Assembly: GCA_036000545.1 (NCBI GenBank)
Contig: DASYVD010000098.1
Span: forward strand, 1-64,000
Direction of reading: 5' to 3'
From: DASYVD01 sp036000545
GTDB lineage: Bacteria; Actinomycetota; UBA4738; CALAEC01
Length of the DNA: 64,000 bases
The notes beneath the pieces are model-generated. The model ran no database searches. It was given only the letters and a program-made list of their open reading frames with translations, and was not told where the DNA came from. The stretch's first letter is position 1. Each line of letters opens with the position of its first letter. The translations under genes and the position numbers were made by a program. Shown piece after piece: positions 16,092-23,132 of the stretch.

Positions 16092-17894
16092 CTAGAGGGC
16101 CGAGACGAACCCCGGACAATCGTCGAGCGGAGCCCCCTCGAACTCGGGGAATCCGGCCAGTCCGCCGGATTGGATCTCCTCCGCTGTGAGCTCGTCGCGG
16201 ATGGAACCGGTCGACTCCATCACGGAGTCGTCGACCGGTTGGTAGAAGGCTCGCTCGACGGTCCATGTCTTTTCGTCTTCAGCCGGGTACGCGACACTCG
16301 CGACGAGCATTCCCGCCTTCCCGGCGCAGCCGAGCGCGCTGATGCCGCTCAGGCTGCCGGCGTAGGAGAACAGCACCTTTTCTGCATCATCCGGGCCCCT
16401 CGCCACCAGGACTGTGAGGGAGCCGCCGCTCATCGCGTAGATCTGGCCGAACTCCGTGGCCACGCCGCTCTGCAGGTGGACGAAGATCTCCAGGCCACCC
16501 CGGCCGTTGATGTCCGCCAGCGATTGGACGGCCACGAGCTCATCGTTGGTGCCCTCTACATAGGTGAGGTCGATGCGGGTTGCTCGAGTGGCCGCGTCGG
16601 TCTCGACCACGAGGAAGTACCGGCAGGTAAGCTCCTGGCTCTGAGGATCGATGGCCACGGAGACCTCGTCCTCGAGCCCGTCGCCGTCGACGTCGCCTCG
16701 GAGTGAGCCAGGTTTCCGGAGAGTCGGGTCGCTGGCCGCCTCCTCCTCGCTGAGGCACCGGGCCTCGGCCTCGTCTTCGGAACCCTCGTCAGGCTCCGGT
16801 GTCCCCGAGGCTCGAGGGTTCCACGCTGGGGTGACGGCGTCGCCAGGAAGCTCGCTAATGGGCCGCATCCCGGTGCCATCGGCGTTCACCACGAACAGGT
16901 CGTTCTTGCTCTCGCCTTCCGCCGAGAACACGATCCGCCGGCCGTCGGGGGACCAGGACGGATTCGACTTGGTGGCGGGGCCTGAGGTCACCTGGCGCAC
17001 CGCCGAGCCGTCCGCGTTGGCCACGAAGATCTGTGATACGTCGTCCCGGTTCCTCACGAAGGCCACCCGGGTTCCGTCCGGGGACGCGGCGGGCTGGTAT
17101 GCGCTGGGGCCCCCCCCGGTCAACGGGGTCGGCGGCGGCGGTTCGAGCTGGCTCGCGCTGGGCACGTTCAGTGTGTACAAGTCCGCATGCTCTACGCCGT
17201 CCATCGGGTCGTGAGCGAAGTAGATCTGGGTGCCGTCCACCGACCATGCCGGGTCGTAGTCGGCGCCGGGGTCGGTGGTGAGCCTCGACACCCCGCTACC
17301 GCCGGCCTCGTCCCCGTCAGAGGCGATCCAGTAGAGGTCGGTGTTGCCGTCGCGCTGGCTGACGAAGGCGAGCTTCGTCCCATCGGGCGACCAGGCCGGG
17401 CTGACGTCGTCGGCGGGATCGTCGGTCACCTGTCGCTCCTCCCCGGTCGCGAGGTCGAGGACGTAGATCTCGAAGTCACCATCGCGGTCGCTGTCGAATG
17501 CGAGCCTCGTTCCATCCGGCGACCACGACGGGTCGCTACGTCGTCCCGGGTCCTTCGTGAGGGGCCTCACGTCAGTACCGTCTGCTCGCATGGCGTAGAT
17601 GCCCGGCTTCCCATCCAGCTCCCCCGCGAAGGCGATGTCCGGGAGAGACAAGGTTGAGTCCGGAGTCTCCAATGCTTCTTCTCGCCGGTCGGAGCCGAAC
17701 ATGCGCCCCAGCGTGAAGGTCACTCCCGATGTGACGACCACCACGGCCGCGGTGAGAGAGATCATCTGCGCCCGGCGTACCGCTCTGCGCCGGGACCGCT
17801 TCCGTGCCACCCGCTCGAACGCCCCCGCCGGATCGGCCGGGGCCGTTGCCCGCTCCATGGCCCGGCGGATCCGATCGTCGAGGTCAAACAACAT
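16092..17894 (-). CDS. membrane anti-sigma-like protein with PD40 beta-propeller and FG-GAP-like repeats
   Basis: About 600 residues. The N-terminus (LFDLDDRIRRAMERATAPAD, then RKRSRRRAVRRA) looks like a sigma-binding cytoplasmic segment, followed by one membrane helix near residues 44-63. Outside are at least five TolB/PD40 units, each with WSPDGT or a close variant (SWSPDGTRLAF, AWSPDGTKLAF, ASPDGTRVAF, SWSPDGRRIVF). The C-terminal part has calcium-loop-like RGDVDGDGLEDEV and ADINGRGGLEIFV, as in FG-GAP/VCBS repeats. ATG 17894 has GGAGA upstream and overlaps the sigma gene by 11 bases, so the pair is coupled. Binding of the sigma factor is inferred from context. Confidence 0.7.
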   Translation of the reverse strand: MLFDLDDRIRRAMERATAPADPAGAFERVARKRSRRRAVRRAQMISLTAAVVVVTSGVTFTLGRMFGSDRREEALETPDSTLSLPDIAFAGELDGKPGIYAMRADGTDVRPLTKDPGRRSDPSWSPDGTRLAFDSDRDGDFEIYVLDLATGEERQVTDDPADDVSPAWSPDGTKLAFVSQRDGNTDLYWIASDGDEAGGSGVSRLTTDPGADYDPAWSVDGTQIYFAHDPMDGVEHADLYTLNVPSASQLEPPPPTPLTGGGPSAYQPAASPDGTRVAFVRNRDDVSQIFVANADGSAVRQVTSGPATKSNPSWSPDGRRIVFSAEGESKNDLFVVNADGTGMRPISELPGDAVTPAWNPRASGTPEPDEGSEDEAEARCLSEEEAASDPTLRKPGSLRGDVDGDGLEDEVSVAIDPQSQELTCRYFLVVETDAATRATRIDLTYVEGTNDELVAVQSLADINGRGGLEIFVHLQSGVATEFGQIYAMSGGSLTVLVARGPDDAEKVLFSYAGSLSGISALGCAGKAGMLVASVAYPAEDEKTWTVERAFYQPVDDSVMESTGSIRDELTAEEIQSGGLAGFPEFEGAPLDDCPGFVSAL

Positions 17895-18378
17895 CGTTCT
17901 CCGGCTCGCGCTCCCCGAGCTCCAACGCAAGCTTGCGGCGAGCCCGGTGGAGCGAAGTCTTGGCAGTTCCCTCGCTGATGCCCATCACCTTCGCGACCTC
18001 CGCGACGTCGAGGCCCAGGTAGTAACGGAGCACCGACGCCTCTCGCTGCTTGCGCGGGAGCCTCTGTAGCGCCCGGCGAAGGTCGATGGCGTCCTCGTCG
18101 GCTCCCGGGAGGTCCGGTATCGGAGCGAGCCGCTCTCGCGCTCGGCGCTCCGCCAGGACCCGCCGGAACCCGCTCCGTGCGTGGTTGAGCGCCACCGTGG
18201 CCACCCACGCCGGCAGGTTGCGGATCTCCTCGCCGCGCTCCGTTCGTTCCCACGCCCGGGCGAGGGCCTCGCAGACGGAGTCCTCGCCGGCCGCCCGGCT
18301 GCCGCAAGCGAGGCTCACGGCGGCCACCAACCGGGGGTAGTCGGTACGCAGGAACTCCCGGATCGTGGGTTCGTCCAG
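17884..18378 (-). CDS. ECF RNA polymerase sigma factor (SigE-like), apparent CTG start
   Basis: About 164 residues. Region 2 covers REFLRTDYPRLVAAVSLACG and CEALARAWERTERGEEI; region 4 covers LRRALQRLPRKQREASVLRY and VAKVMGISEGTAKTSLHRAR. No ATG, GTG or TTG exists in frame before 18330, yet the region-2 homology extends upstream to a CTG at 18378, which follows an AAGGAG ribosome site by 7 bases and directly follows an in-frame TAG. TTG 18330 would cut helix 1 of region 2. Its 3' end overlaps the membrane anti-sigma-like gene, the usual partner arrangement. Confidence 0.85.
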   Translation of the reverse strand: MDEPTIREFLRTDYPRLVAAVSLACGSRAAGEDSVCEALARAWERTERGEEIRNLPAWVATVALNHARSGFRRVLAERRARERLAPIPDLPGADEDAIDLRRALQRLPRKQREASVLRYYLGLDVAEVAKVMGISEGTAKTSLHRARRKLALELGEREPENDVV

Positions 18379-18454
18379 CTATGGGCTCCTTCTGCCACTC
18401 GTCAGGTAGACGCCGGGCAGGTGCCTCAGGTTGACACCGGAGGATAATTCGCGC

Positions 18455-19027
18455 ATGCGGCGCCTCGCGCTCATCCTGCTCGCCTTCGTGGTGGCCGGGG
18501 CGTGCCGTCAGGAGCCGACCACGCCTCCCGAAGCGAGCCCGACCCACACCGCTAGCCCGACACCGAAGGAGCTGCCCGGGGCGTCGTGCGAGGAACGCAT
18601 GGCGGGCGACGCGGAGAACACGCCGGACTTCATCGCCGTGGACGTCAAGTCCAAAGGCGGGGTGGACCGCGTCACGTTCCGGTTCCGCAAGCGCGAGGGG
18701 GCTCCGGACGTCCCACCGTTCTACATCGTGCGGTTCGTGGACGAGCCGACCACCGACCCGCAGGGCGCGCCGGCCGACATCGAGGGAGAGGCCTTCGTGC
18801 AAATCATCTTCCAGGCGTTCGGCGTCGACCTCTCGGGCGAGGAGCCGGTCGAGATCTACAAGGGCCCGAAGGAGTTCACCCCGGGCTTCCCGACGATCCT
18901 CGAGGTCGAGGAGCTCGGCGACTTCGAGGCCACCATCTCGTGGGGGATCGGCCTGTCCACCCGTGCCTGCTTCGTCGTGGATCCCACACCAACAAGGATC
19001 ACGCTGGAGTTCCCGTCTCAGGGCTGA
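18455..19027 (+). CDS. AMIN-like-domain lipoprotein
   Basis: 190 residues. The N-terminus MRRLALILLAFVVAGACRQE is a signal peptide ending in a lipobox-like AGAC, followed by a Thr/Pro-rich linker (TPPEASPTHTASPTPK). The globular part (DRVTFRFRKREG, FYIVRFVDEP, AFVQIIFQAFGV, ATISWGIGL) fits the AMIN-like beta domain of actinobacterial secreted proteins. It is divergent from the sigma/anti-sigma pair, with a 76-base gap, and may be one of its targets; that link is inference. GGAGGA lies 9 bases before the ATG. Confidence 0.7.
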   Translation: MRRLALILLAFVVAGACRQEPTTPPEASPTHTASPTPKELPGASCEERMAGDAENTPDFIAVDVKSKGGVDRVTFRFRKREGAPDVPPFYIVRFVDEPTTDPQGAPADIEGEAFVQIIFQAFGVDLSGEEPVEIYKGPKEFTPGFPTILEVEELGDFEATISWGIGLSTRACFVVDPTPTRITLEFPSQG

Positions 19028-19101
19028 GCCCCGTCGGCCTGTCTCGGTTCCGTCGAGGTTAGCCCGGGCCCATCCACCGGATGCTTCTTCTTAGGTCCCT
19101 G

Positions 19102-19107
19102 TACACT
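19102..19107 (+). promoter_or_regulatory. -10 box for panB
   Basis: TACACT, preceded by TG, lies about 65 bases before the panB start, giving a leader of roughly 58 bases that includes a GC-rich inverted repeat (GCGGGCCC / GGGCCC around 19129-19147). Confidence 0.35.
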
Positions 19108-19171
19108 TTCCGCAGAGCCGTGCACTCCGCGGGCCCACCGGGCCCCCAGAGAAAGGAAGGAGGCGCGAGCC

Positions 19172-19954
19172 ATGGTCACGATCCACGACCTCGCGACCTG
19201 GAAGGCCGAGGGCCGTCGGTTCCCGATGCTCACGGCGTACGACTTCCCCACCGCCCGAATCCTCGACGAGGCAGGCATCCCAGCGCTCCTCGTGGGCGAC
19301 TCGGTGGGGAACAACGTCCTCGGCTACCCGAACACCCTGCCGGTGACCATGGAGGAGATGCTCCACCACACCAGGGCGGTCGTCCGTGGGGCAAAGAACG
19401 CCCTGATCGTGGGCGACATGCCGTTCCTCTCCTATCAGCCCTCGATCGAGGAGGGGGTGCGCAACGCCGGTCTGTTCATCAAGACCGGAGCCCACGCCGT
19501 GAAGGTGGAAGGGGCTCAGGTGGAACTCACCGCCCGGCTGACCGAGCTGGGGATCCCGGTGATGGGTCACGTCGGCCTGACTCCCCAGTTCATCCACGCT
19601 CTCGGCGGCTACCGGGTACAGGGGCGCACCGAGGAAGCCGCACTCCGTTTGCGACAGCAGGCCGAGGCGCTGGAGAAGGCGGGCATCTTCTCGCTCGTGT
19701 TGGAAGGGCTGCCGGCGCAGGTGGGAAAGAGCATCACCGAGGCGCTCTCGGTGCCGACGATCGGCATCGGGGCGGGCCCGCATACCGACGGCCAGGTACT
19801 GGTGGTGAACGACATGCTGGGCCTGAACGACTGGGTCCCCAAGTTCGTGAAGACATATGCGAGCCTGCGCGAGGAGATCGACCGGGCCGTGCGGGAGTTC
19901 GCCGCGGAGGTCGAGGCGGGCACGTTCCCGGACCCGGCGCACTCGTACGACTGA
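19172..19954 (+). CDS. panB: 3-methyl-2-oxobutanoate hydroxymethyltransferase
   Basis: Transfers a hydroxymethyl group from methylene-tetrahydrofolate to 2-oxoisovalerate, the first step of pantothenate synthesis; cytoplasmic. 260 residues, the normal length. Seen: MLTAYDFPTARILDEAGI, LLVGDSVGNNVLGY with its metal-binding aspartate, VVGDMPFLSYQ-like VGDMPFLSYQ, HAVKVEGAQ, MGHVGLTPQ and VLVVNDMLGL. Ribosome site AAGGAGG. No other pantothenate gene is in the window; it appears to be transcribed alone. Confidence 0.97.
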   Translation: MVTIHDLATWKAEGRRFPMLTAYDFPTARILDEAGIPALLVGDSVGNNVLGYPNTLPVTMEEMLHHTRAVVRGAKNALIVGDMPFLSYQPSIEEGVRNAGLFIKTGAHAVKVEGAQVELTARLTELGIPVMGHVGLTPQFIHALGGYRVQGRTEEAALRLRQQAEALEKAGIFSLVLEGLPAQVGKSITEALSVPTIGIGAGPHTDGQVLVVNDMLGLNDWVPKFVKTYASLREEIDRAVREFAAEVEAGTFPDPAHSYD

Positions 19955-19979
19955 CGGGCCGGTGAGTCGCCCGAGCGCG

Positions 19980-19985
19980 TAGGCT
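19980..19985 (+). promoter_or_regulatory. -10 box of a possible leaderless promoter
   Basis: TAGGCT followed by 7 bases and then the GTG at 19993. Part of the recurring TANNNT-N6/7-GTG pattern; no -35 box seen. Confidence 0.45.
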
Positions 19986-19992
19986 TCGCCTC

Positions 19993-21072
19993 GTGGCGAA
20001 GCGTGGCCGGGCGATCCGCGGTCTCTCCTACGCCGCCCTCACGGTGACCGGACTGGCTCTCCTTCCCCCGGTACAGGCTCGAGGAAAAGCGGTGGCCGTC
20101 CTGGCCGACGCGATCGGCCTTCCCTTCCCCAGGCCTGCCGCCGCGCCGGTATCCCGGGTAGTCGCCACCATCGGCGGCGTACCCGGCGACCTGTACTCGC
20201 CCGGTCAGCCCGCTCCCGCCATCGTCCTCATCCCCGGCGCCGCGCCCGGCGGGAAGGACGATCCCCGGGTGATCCGGGTGGCCAGGGCCCTGGCCCGCGC
20301 GAAGCGGGTGGTCTTCGTTCCCACGCTGGAGCTGGCCGAGCGGAGGTTCGTCGACGAGGACATCGATCGCATCGCCCGCTGCACGGCGGCACTGGCTGAC
20401 CACCAGCTGGCCCGGGGCCGGGTGACCCTTCTGGGGTTCTCCTACGGAGGCTCCTTCGGCCTCGTCGCAGCGGCCGACCCCCGCCTCGACGGAAAGCTCG
20501 CCCAGGTGGCCGTGTTCGGTGCCTATTACGACCTGATCGGCCTGGTACAGGCCGTGACCACCGGCGTCTCCCTCGTGGACGGGCGGCGTATCCCCTGGCA
20601 GGGCCATCCGATGGCCCAGCCGATCCTACGGGCTCGAGCAGTCACCCTGGCCCCGGGGAAGGAGCAGAACGCGCTCCTGATGGCGCTGGAGGATGAGTCC
20701 CCGGAAGGCCTGAGTCCTCGGGCCCGGGCCATCTACGACCTTCTCGTGAACGAGGATCCCGCCAGGACGTTCGACCTCGCGGCGCGGCTGCCCAGGCCCG
20801 CTCGCGACCTCCTATCGCGATTCTCGCCATCGTCGGTGGCGAGCCAGATCGACGTGCCGGTGGTGGCCATGCATTCCACCGACGACCCGGCGGTTCCGTT
20901 CGGGGAGGCCCTTCGGCTGGAGCGGGGAATCCCCGGGACCCGCCTGGTGAACGTGGAGGTGTTCCGCCACGTCGACTTCTCCCTGTCCTCGCCCAACGCG
21001 TGGCTCCAGGCCTCCGACGACCTGTGGAACGCGTGGCGCTTCACGTCCTGGATCCTCGCGGCACAGGAGTGA
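19993..21072 (+). CDS. alpha/beta hydrolase (dienelactone hydrolase-like)
   Basis: 359 residues, GTG start. Nucleophile motif GFSYGGSFG, acid in HSTDDPAVPFG and histidine in FRHVDFS complete an alpha/beta-hydrolase triad; AIVLIPGAAPGGKDDP supplies the oxyanion-hole region. An N-terminal hydrophobic stretch (SYAALTVTGLALLPP) may be a weak membrane anchor. The substrate is unknown. It stands alone, between panB and the ribosomal operon. No ribosome site precedes the GTG, in keeping with leaderless translation. Confidence 0.8.
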   Translation: MAKRGRAIRGLSYAALTVTGLALLPPVQARGKAVAVLADAIGLPFPRPAAAPVSRVVATIGGVPGDLYSPGQPAPAIVLIPGAAPGGKDDPRVIRVARALARAKRVVFVPTLELAERRFVDEDIDRIARCTAALADHQLARGRVTLLGFSYGGSFGLVAAADPRLDGKLAQVAVFGAYYDLIGLVQAVTTGVSLVDGRRIPWQGHPMAQPILRARAVTLAPGKEQNALLMALEDESPEGLSPRARAIYDLLVNEDPARTFDLAARLPRPARDLLSRFSPSSVASQIDVPVVAMHSTDDPAVPFGEALRLERGIPGTRLVNVEVFRHVDFSLSSPNAWLQASDDLWNAWRFTSWILAAQE

Positions 21073-21160
21073 GCGGAAGGGCACGGAGGGCCCGACCGAG
21101 TCGTGTCACACCCGGCTGGTAGCGTGGGGCGAGCATGGACCAGGCGGCCTCGGGCCCGGC

Positions 21161-21169
21161 TGCTAGAAT
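21161..21169 (+). promoter_or_regulatory. extended -10 promoter of the rpsF operon
   Basis: TGCTAGAAT is an extended -10 element (TGN then TAGAAT). Transcription would begin near 21176, leaving a leader of about 50 bases that carries the S6:S18-like hairpin. No good -35 box is seen at the expected distance. Confidence 0.5.
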
Positions 21170-21185
21170 CTGGTTTCGTCCACCC

Positions 21186-21207
21186 CTGCTCCCCCTGGGG
21201 GCCGCAG
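21186..21207 (+). promoter_or_regulatory. probable S6:S18-binding mRNA leader hairpin
   Basis: CTG at 21186-21188 pairs with CAG at 21205-21207, CCCC at 21191-21194 pairs with GGGG at 21198-21201, and the bases CCG (21202-21204) bulge out on the 3' side between the two helices. A stem with a bulged CCG in front of rpsF is the hallmark of the known autoregulatory RNA bound by the S6:S18 complex. It sits 19 bases before the rpsF start, close to the ribosome site AAGGAGG, so binding would block translation. Confidence 0.5.
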
Positions 21208-21225
21208 AGACCGAAGGAGGTGGCA

Positions 21226-21513
21226 TTGCGGGAGTACGAGCTCATGCTCATCGTGGACCCCGACGTGGACGAGACCGCGTTGACTGGGGTCGTGGATCGG
21301 GTGAGCGGCATCATCACCGGGCGCGGCGGAGAGGTGAAGAACGTCGACCGCTGGGGCCGCCGCCGGCTCACCTTCGAGATCAAGCGCCGGACCGAGGGGC
21401 AGTACGTCGTCATGCGGTTTCAGGCCGAGCCCGAAACGGTGGAGCAGCTCGAGCGGAGCCTCCACCTGGCCGACGAAGTGATCCGGCACAAGGTCGTGAA
21501 GCGCGCGGCCTAG
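21226..21513 (+). CDS. rpsF: 30S ribosomal protein S6
   Basis: 95 residues, MREYELMLIVDPDVDE to IRHKVVKRAA, with the S6 pattern KNVDRWGRRRLTFEIKRRTE. The start is TTG 21226, placed five bases after AAGGAGG; GTG 21220 overlaps that site and the readings from 21103 lie in the leader. First gene of rpsF-ssb-rpsR-rplI. S6 binds S18 in the 30S platform and, with it, probably the leader RNA upstream. Confidence 0.97.
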   Translation: MREYELMLIVDPDVDETALTGVVDRVSGIITGRGGEVKNVDRWGRRRLTFEIKRRTEGQYVVMRFQAEPETVEQLERSLHLADEVIRHKVVKRAA

Positions 21514-21604
21514 CCCGGCGAGGGATAGGCTGCGGCCGATCGTAGGTCTTCCCCTCCCTCCCGGCGGGGCCATCGACGGGACGGGAAGAGCAATCGAGGT
21601 GGTG

Positions 21605-22030
21605 ATGGAGATGGCCAACGGCAATCAGGTCGTCATCGTGGGAAACCTCGTGGACGACCCAGAGCTCAGGTACACGCCCAACGGCGCTGCCGTGGCGAAC
21701 TTCCGGGTGGCGGTGAATCGCCGGTTCCAGGACCCGTCCGGGCAGTGGAAGGACGGCGAGACGTCGTTTTTCCGTATTAACGCCTGGAGGACCCTGGCCG
21801 AGAACGTGGCGGAGTCCCTGACCAAGGGCAGCCGGGTGATCGTCTCCGGCCGCCTGCGATCACGGTCCTGGGAGAACCAGGAGGGCGAGACTCGGTCGGC
21901 CGTGGAGATCGAGGCCGACGAGGTCGGCCCGAGCCTGCGGTGGGCGACCGCCAAGGTGGAGCGCCAGAGCCGATCGGGCGGAGGCGACTGGGCCGAGTCG
22001 AATACCCCGGAGGAGGCGCCCATTGGCTAA
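21605..22030 (+). CDS. ssb: single-stranded DNA-binding protein
   Basis: OB-fold SSB of about 141 residues: NQVVIVGNLVDDPELRYTPN, AVANFRVAVNRRFQD, FFRINAWRTLAENVAESLTK and RVIVSGRLRSRSWEN are all standard. The flexible tail is very short, and the protein ends NTPEEAPIG, without the acidic DDxPF-type tip that SSB uses to recruit partner proteins. Starts at GTG 21599, ATG 21605 and ATG 21611 are close together; 21605 has the best spacing from GAGG. The stop overlaps the TTG start of rpsR. Confidence 0.95.
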   Translation: MEMANGNQVVIVGNLVDDPELRYTPNGAAVANFRVAVNRRFQDPSGQWKDGETSFFRINAWRTLAENVAESLTKGSRVIVSGRLRSRSWENQEGETRSAVEIEADEVGPSLRWATAKVERQSRSGGGDWAESNTPEEAPIG

Positions 22031-22310
22031 GGGAAAGAGGAGAGGCTCGGAGCCGCCCAGGAAGCCGCGGAAGAAGGGCGAAGAGGAAGCCTGGCAGAAG
22101 AAACAGAGGCGGAAGGTCTGCGTGTTCTGCCGGGACCGAGTCGACTACGTCGACTACAAGGACGTCCACCTGCTCAGGCGGTTCGTCTCCGACCGGGGGA
22201 AGATCCGGGCCCGCCGGGTCACCGGCACGTGTGCGCAGCACCAGCGCGACGTTGCCATGGCGGTAAAGAACGCTCGGGAGATGGCCCTCCTGCCCTTCAC
22301 GGCGCGATGA
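22023..22310 (+). CDS. rpsR: 30S ribosomal protein S18 (zinc-binding type)
   Basis: 95 residues, TTG start after GGAGG. A lysine-rich N-terminal extension of about 30 residues leads into KVCVFCRDRVDYVDYKDVHL and GTCAQHQRDVAMAVKNAREM. The CxxC and downstream C...H mark the zinc-containing (C+) form of S18. It overlaps ssb at the 5' end and rplI at the 3' end (ATGA), the standard gene order. Confidence 0.97.
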   Translation: MAKGKRRGSEPPRKPRKKGEEEAWQKKQRRKVCVFCRDRVDYVDYKDVHLLRRFVSDRGKIRARRVTGTCAQHQRDVAMAVKNAREMALLPFTAR

Positions 22311-22753
22311 GGATCATTCTTCAACGCGAGGTTCAGAAGCTCGGGGTCCCCGGAGACATCGTGGAGGTCAAGGACGGGTATGCCCGGAACTACCTGCTCC
22401 CACGGGGGCTGGCCATCCCCGCGAGCAGGGGGGCGGTCAAGCACGCCGAGCAGCTCCGGGAGGCCCACGATTCCCGAGCGGAGAAGGCGAAGACCGAGGC
22501 CGAGACCCTCGCCGCGGAACTCGCGAGGACGCCCCTCATGGTGGCGTCGAAGGCCGGTGAGGACGGGAAGCTCTTCGGGAGCGTGACGGCTCAGCACCTT
22601 GCGGACGAGCTCTCCAGGGCCACCGGGCAGCAGATCGATCGCAAGCGGATCCATCTCGATGAGCCCATCCGGAGCCTGGGCACGCACGAGGTCGACGTCC
22701 ACCTGCACCCCGAGGTCGATGCCAAGGTGACCGTGGAGGTCGTAGCCGAGTAG
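22307..22753 (+). CDS. rplI: 50S ribosomal protein L9
   Basis: 148 residues, MRIILQREVQKLGVPGDIVE, VKDGYARNYLLPRGLAIPAS, a long central helix, and a C-terminal domain with GKLFGSVTAQHLADEL and RSLGTHEVDVHLHPEV. Normal full length. ATGA overlap with rpsR, so the frame extended to 22229 is not the start. Confidence 0.98.
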   Translation: MRIILQREVQKLGVPGDIVEVKDGYARNYLLPRGLAIPASRGAVKHAEQLREAHDSRAEKAKTEAETLAAELARTPLMVASKAGEDGKLFGSVTAQHLADELSRATGQQIDRKRIHLDEPIRSLGTHEVDVHLHPEVDAKVTVEVVAE

Positions 22754-23132
22754 CGGCTCGACCGCATCCTCCGCGGAGGGATTCGGCTCGCCTGCTCGGT
22801 CATCCTCGGAGGGCGAATCGCGATTCTCTCCGGGCCCTCGAGCCTCGCGATTGCCGCCGCTCTTCGGCTTCCCTCGCGACGGCTCGCCTCATACCTCCGC
22901 TCCGGACGCGGCCCTCGCCGCCTCGCGGCCTAGCGATCCGAATCACATCCGTGTCATTCCCGGCCGCTAAGATCCGGTGACATGGTTCCGGAAGAAGTTC
23001 GCCAAAAGAGATGGCCTGAAGCCCCTGCGTCTTCGGCATTTCACGAGTTGTCGACAGGATTTCTTCCGTGTGGCCGCGTTGTTCCGCACACACCGGGGCG
23101 GCTAGGGTCCGCCGGGATGAGCGAAGGCACCC
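22754..23132. other. 379-base intergenic region before dnaB
   Basis: No convincing gene. Near its start is an imperfect palindrome around CCTCCGCGGAGG (22768-22779) that could end the ribosomal transcript but lacks a T-run. A TAAGAT hexamer (about 22972-22977) and a TTGTCG (about 23049) are possible promoter pieces for dnaB. A 97-residue minus-strand reading (22800-23093) has no motif or ribosome site and is taken as chance. Confidence 0.5.

Noticed and set aside
16036..16266. Small minus-strand frames between the GT87 and propeller genes
   Set aside because: They lie in the wrong frame of the propeller gene and have no family features.
14679..16706. 675-residue plus-strand open frame
   Set aside because: It overlaps two glycosyltransferases and the anti-sigma gene and has typical shadow composition.
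22800..23093. 97-residue minus-strand frame before dnaB
   Set aside because: No ribosome site, no motif, Arg-rich composition typical of chance frames.
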